In this document: positions 7,701-8,681 of the stretch, piece after piece
How the letters are laid out: every line of letters begins with the position of its first letter
How positions within the stretch are numbered: the stretch's first letter is position 1
Assembly: GCA_030696465.1 (NCBI GenBank)
Contig: JAUYSE010000007.1
Location: 1 to 8,681 of the forward strand
Reading direction: 5' to 3'
Source of the DNA: Legionellaceae bacterium
Lineage (GTDB): Bacteria; Pseudomonadota; Gammaproteobacteria; Legionellales; Legionellaceae
DNA: 8,681 nucleotides
Translations under genes and position numbers: made by a program
The notes under the pieces: model-generated
Told to the model about the DNA's origin: nothing
Databases searched by the model: none
Seen by the model: the letters and a program-made list of their open reading frames with translations, nothing else

Positions 7701-8265
7701 GAAAGGGCCTTTATACCATTTTAACTGGGATACTACTGTGGGTAATCTTGCATTTCGTATTGTAGATGGTCGAACCGGGAAATTGACCTCTGCGGCAGAG
7801 GGGCAATTGGGCTTTGGAAAATTATTAAGTATTTTAAGTTTACAAACACTGCCCAGACGTTTAAAACTAGATTTTAGCGATTTATCGCAAGATGGGTATA
7901 GTTTTGATCTCTTAGACGGAGATTTTGCGATACGACATGGGGTATTACATACCAGTAATACGAAGATGGATGGTCCCGTGGCTTCTGCGGATATTTCTGG
8001 AGACATTAATGTGCCGTCTAAGTCTTTTGATTTAAGTATTCGAATTGTCCCGCACATTACCGCGAGCTTGCCTATTGTTGCGACGATTGCCGGGGGGCCT
8101 GTGGTGGGCTTGGCCACTTGGGTTGCCAGTAAAATCATTAATGGTAGTATGCAAAAAATTAATTCATACACCTATAAAGTAACGGGACCTTGGCATGAGC
8201 CGGTGGTAAAACCAGAGAAATTTTCAGTAGCAAGGCCTAAACCGCCGGAAAAAACTGCGCCATGA
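4717..8265 (+). CDS. yhdP: YhdP-family AsmA-like envelope protein
   Basis: A 1182-residue protein of the YhdP family (E. coli YhdP is about 1270 residues). E. coli YhdP acts with TamB and YdbH in phospholipid transport from inner to outer membrane. A single N-terminal membrane anchor lies at about residues 9-28 after a basic leader (KIWIKRIW), putting the rest in the periplasm. The next section (about 33-78, with EKWFGTMLHQPVHIRHIEAG and WFEPVLHFEGLEIGD) is the family's typical start. The middle is a long beta-rich region without cofactor motifs, consistent with a lipid-carrying groove. The C-terminal AsmA-like module is very clear: GFGKLLSILSLQTLPRRL (1032-1049), MDGPVASADISGDI (1084-1097), SLPIVATIAGGPVVGLA (1117-1133) and YKVTGPWHEPVV (1153-1164). 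GAG/GAGG (4708-4715) precedes the ATG but lies close to it. In E. coli the gene sits between rng and tldD; neither is adjacent here. A terminator follows 15 bp after the stop. Confidence 0.93.
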   Translation: MTLKIWIKRIWIGCAVFVIVLALLSSCFRALTPWLDRYRTDIEKWFGTMLHQPVHIRHIEAGWYWFEPVLHFEGLEIGDTATNTTIKIQTFLLGLQWWRSLWLHRLQPGFMFIQGLHLNVIQRDGTWLIQGSENTAGDSSAVLQALLPVVLSETLVIRDLDLTLLFQDGRELPLKQVVIQYGPHLGQHQARLTANSSAPWFQQIDLRANMTWNGDAWNTATGHVYVVLEKGNLQALSPWWQGRGQVDFQAWMDIQNGQLRSAQTRIAAQNWQGMIPGFHQSLRFKQLKGDLAWHITKNGWLCRGDHVQIGWESLLDSDNAFSLALDEKQHRWTISLKGLPLKVLRTLPIQYPADLRWIPQAQWRGSLWNTKLVFHQEQPSLEWHWDSLLTEARQVGFQGVPHAPQVKALSAVIYATPERGRLILNSPGLMLDVPKKPAILFEQAYGDVTWKRQQEAWQISLHTLTLQALKTLFQAQGRLTQFGKDPQLSLKGYFKGKEIQHWMPYVVLIPMKPKLARWLQQGIHHIGGAEGYLRVQGALADFPFDVGKGDWSIDSKLEEVDLVFAKDWPLTKGIQGNLRVNNRLLEADITRAYLAPGLLAEHVNLRLPDMGLDKEHLLVRGHDSFSSPLVLKYLAQTPLRSNLSLLLSLEAAGKLDLDLQLDAAMYPGNDTILALGDVTLYHNEIMVRPFPPVSRVQQVEGSFQFDEKGILGGRLHGEFLGDPLQMTLTSVRGQKSYTRLAFFSQLSLHRACQAFSLCLQPWVTGKIPLMLSLDLASGKNAKDQMVLRSNLQGTQIALPKPLGKRPEHKEELQITATRVSQEVVQLTAQYGKPLISEVGLVLTRKNSPWWNIGITQTNCVGNLQYNPETRTIRGALEKLYIPEMTDVSPKHKKTETLHADSLPNLDLTIRDLQWQGWNLGAATLKGERAGQAWKLTQGTLQSPAYRVNLTGDWQGSQSHIDSQIQIMHLGHLLDQWHQYLFFEAGKGQMQLNAHWKGPLYHFNWDTTVGNLAFRIVDGRTGKLTSAAEGQLGFGKLLSILSLQTLPRRLKLDFSDLSQDGYSFDLLDGDFAIRHGVLHTSNTKMDGPVASADISGDINVPSKSFDLSIRIVPHITASLPIVATIAGGPVVGLATWVASKIINGSMQKINSYTYKVTGPWHEPVVKPEKFSVARPKPPEKTAP

Positions 8266-8280
8266 AAAGACAGTGCTTTG

Positions 8281-8305
8281 GGTAAAGACGGTGTTTTTAC
8301 CTTTT
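8281..8305 (+). terminator. Intrinsic terminator of yhdP
   Basis: GGTAAAGAC (8281-8289) pairs with GTTTTTACC (8293-8301) in a 9-bp stem with one G-U pair and a GGT triloop, followed at once by TTTT (8302-8305). It begins 15 bp after the yhdP stop codon. The stem is AT-rich at its core, so it may be only moderately efficient. Confidence 0.65.
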
Positions 8306-8316
8306 AGGATCGAGGT

Positions 8317-8435
8317 AGAAGTAACAAAGGCTAGAAACGTCTTTAAAAAAACGCTATTCGCCATCCCTGGCCGCTCGCAAAAAACGTCCTGTTTTTTGAC
8401 GTTTTTTAAAGACGTTTCTAGCCTTTATTACTTCT
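8317..8435. repeat. 119-bp long inverted repeat with near-identical arms
   Basis: The left arm (8317-8353) and right arm (8400-8435) are reverse complements over 36-37 nt with one mismatch (C8325 against A8427) and one extra A. They begin AGAAGTAA on the left and end TTACTTCT on the right. The 46-nt centre contains GCCA-TCCC-TGGC (8360-8371) and CAAAAAAC/GTTTTTTG (8378-8385 with 8391-8398). A competing 10-bp stem pairs AAAAAACGTC (8379-8388) with GACGTTTTTT (8398-8407), which reaches into the right arm and ends in a T run. It could be a miniature transposable element or a strong bidirectional terminator. No transposase and no clear target-site duplication is seen. Confidence 0.75.
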
Positions 8436-8523
8436 GCAACCGTCAGTGGTTCTGCCCCATTTAGCCTTATGCTATGCAAGTACTCGCGATTCTTAATGGT
8501 ATTGAGATAGGGTGACAGCGGTG

Positions 8524-8556
8524 GGTGCGTAAGGTAAGTTACTCACCTTACGCACC
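8524..8556. repeat. 33-bp hairpin, perfect 12-bp stem
   Basis: GGTGCGTAAGGT (8524-8535) and ACCTTACGCACC (8545-8556) are exact inverted repeats around a 9-nt loop. Inside the loop AGT and ACT (8537-8539, 8541-8543) could extend the pairing after one mismatch. No T run follows on the plus strand and no A run precedes it, so this is not a standard intrinsic terminator. It stands 13 bp before the composite palindrome and may belong to the same repeat unit. Confidence 0.7.
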
Positions 8557-8569
8557 GATGCTCAGAGCT

Positions 8570-8662
8570 CCTACGTACCGCGGCTTGTCCGCGGTATCCA
8601 GCTATTCGGAGACTGATGGTCTTCGTATCCCTGGATCCTGCGGACAAGCCGCAGGACGTAGG
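8570..8662. repeat. 93-bp composite palindrome of three hairpins (REP/BIME-like)
   Basis: The whole element is an inverted repeat of two 44-nt arms around a 5-nt centre (TGATG, 8614-8618). It also resolves into three separate hairpins. The first is ACCGCGG/CCGCGGT with loop CTTGT (8577-8595). The second is CGGAGAC/GTCTTCG with one G-U pair (8607-8613 with 8619-8625). The third is TCCTGCGG/CCGCAGGA with loop ACAAG (8636-8656). CCTACGT and ACGTAGG close the ends (8570-8576, 8656-8662). Two oppositely oriented hairpins flanking a spacer is the layout of REP doublets (BIMEs), which are mobilised by RAYT transposases in other bacteria. No RAYT gene is present here. Confidence 0.75.
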
Positions 8663-8681
8663 CTTCTACTTAAAGCTAAAC

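Larger units (their letters stand above)
8266..8681. other. 416-bp gene-free region packed with palindromes
   Basis: I find no credible protein gene, tRNA or rRNA between the yhdP stop and the window end. The only plus-strand reading frame of any size (8273-8464, 63 codons) runs through the long inverted repeat and resembles no known family. The region holds in order a terminator, a 119-bp inverted repeat, about 88 bp of unstructured sequence (8436-8523), a 33-bp hairpin and a 93-bp composite palindrome. The last 19 bp (8663-8681) show nothing recognisable. Confidence 0.7.

Noticed and set aside
7647..8171. 174-codon open frame on the minus strand
   Set aside because: It lies wholly inside yhdP, opposite the most strongly conserved C-terminal module, and its translation resembles no protein family.
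8262..8285. Possible next gene starting with ATGA overlap at the yhdP stop
   Set aside because: The frame closes after seven codons and runs directly into the terminator; at most a relic.
8273..8464. 63-codon plus-strand open frame after yhdP
   Set aside because: It crosses a terminator and the long inverted repeat, has no ribosome binding site and no recognisable product.
8317..8662. CRISPR array
   Set aside because: The repeats here are inverted and of differing sequence and length; there are no regularly spaced direct repeats or spacers.

Overview
The window reads as a chromosomal segment of a gammaproteobacterium with moderately AT-rich DNA. The evidence is a PdxB-type erythronate-4-phosphate dehydrogenase and a full-length YhdP-family envelope protein, both mainly gammaproteobacterial families, and ETF subunits of the classical proteobacterial type. 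The abundance of palindromic intergenic elements and the protein flavour would fit a Legionellales-like lineage, but that placement is a guess. No phage, plasmid, CRISPR or defence genes are visible.

Layout: (1) 1-993, minus strand: pdxB, complete at its start and cut by the left window edge at its C-terminal end. (2) 994-1059: a 66-bp divergent intergenic region. (3) 1060-4521, plus strand: a tight run of a PAP2-family membrane phosphatase, etfB, etfA and ald (alanine dehydrogenase). The phosphatase overlaps etfB by ATGA, and the other gaps are 8 and 11 bp. The run ends in a hairpin built over the ald stop codon. (4) 4522-4716: a 195-bp gap largely filled by a 144-bp interrupted inverted repeat that stops 17 bp before the next start codon. 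(5) 4717-8265: yhdP, a 1182-residue inner-membrane-anchored AsmA-like protein. (6) 8266-8681: 416 bp with no credible protein gene. It holds a terminator, a 119-bp long inverted repeat with competing inner stems, a 33-bp hairpin, and a 93-bp composite palindrome made of three hairpins.

How the genes relate: EtfB and EtfA form the electron transfer flavoprotein heterodimer, which takes electrons from flavin dehydrogenases. Ald interconverts L-alanine with pyruvate and ammonia using NAD. Co-transcription would put amino-acid and acyl carbon catabolism with redox balancing in one unit, while the coupled PAP2 enzyme is a lipid-phosphate phosphatase with no obvious metabolic link. PdxB makes a pyridoxal phosphate precursor and is transcribed divergently. 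YhdP belongs to the group of proteins implicated in phospholipid transport to the outer membrane.

The protein-coding content is conventional. The least explained part is the set of structured intergenic repeats, above all the 93-bp element at 8570-8662. Its two end hairpins differ from each other by two compensatory base-pair changes.
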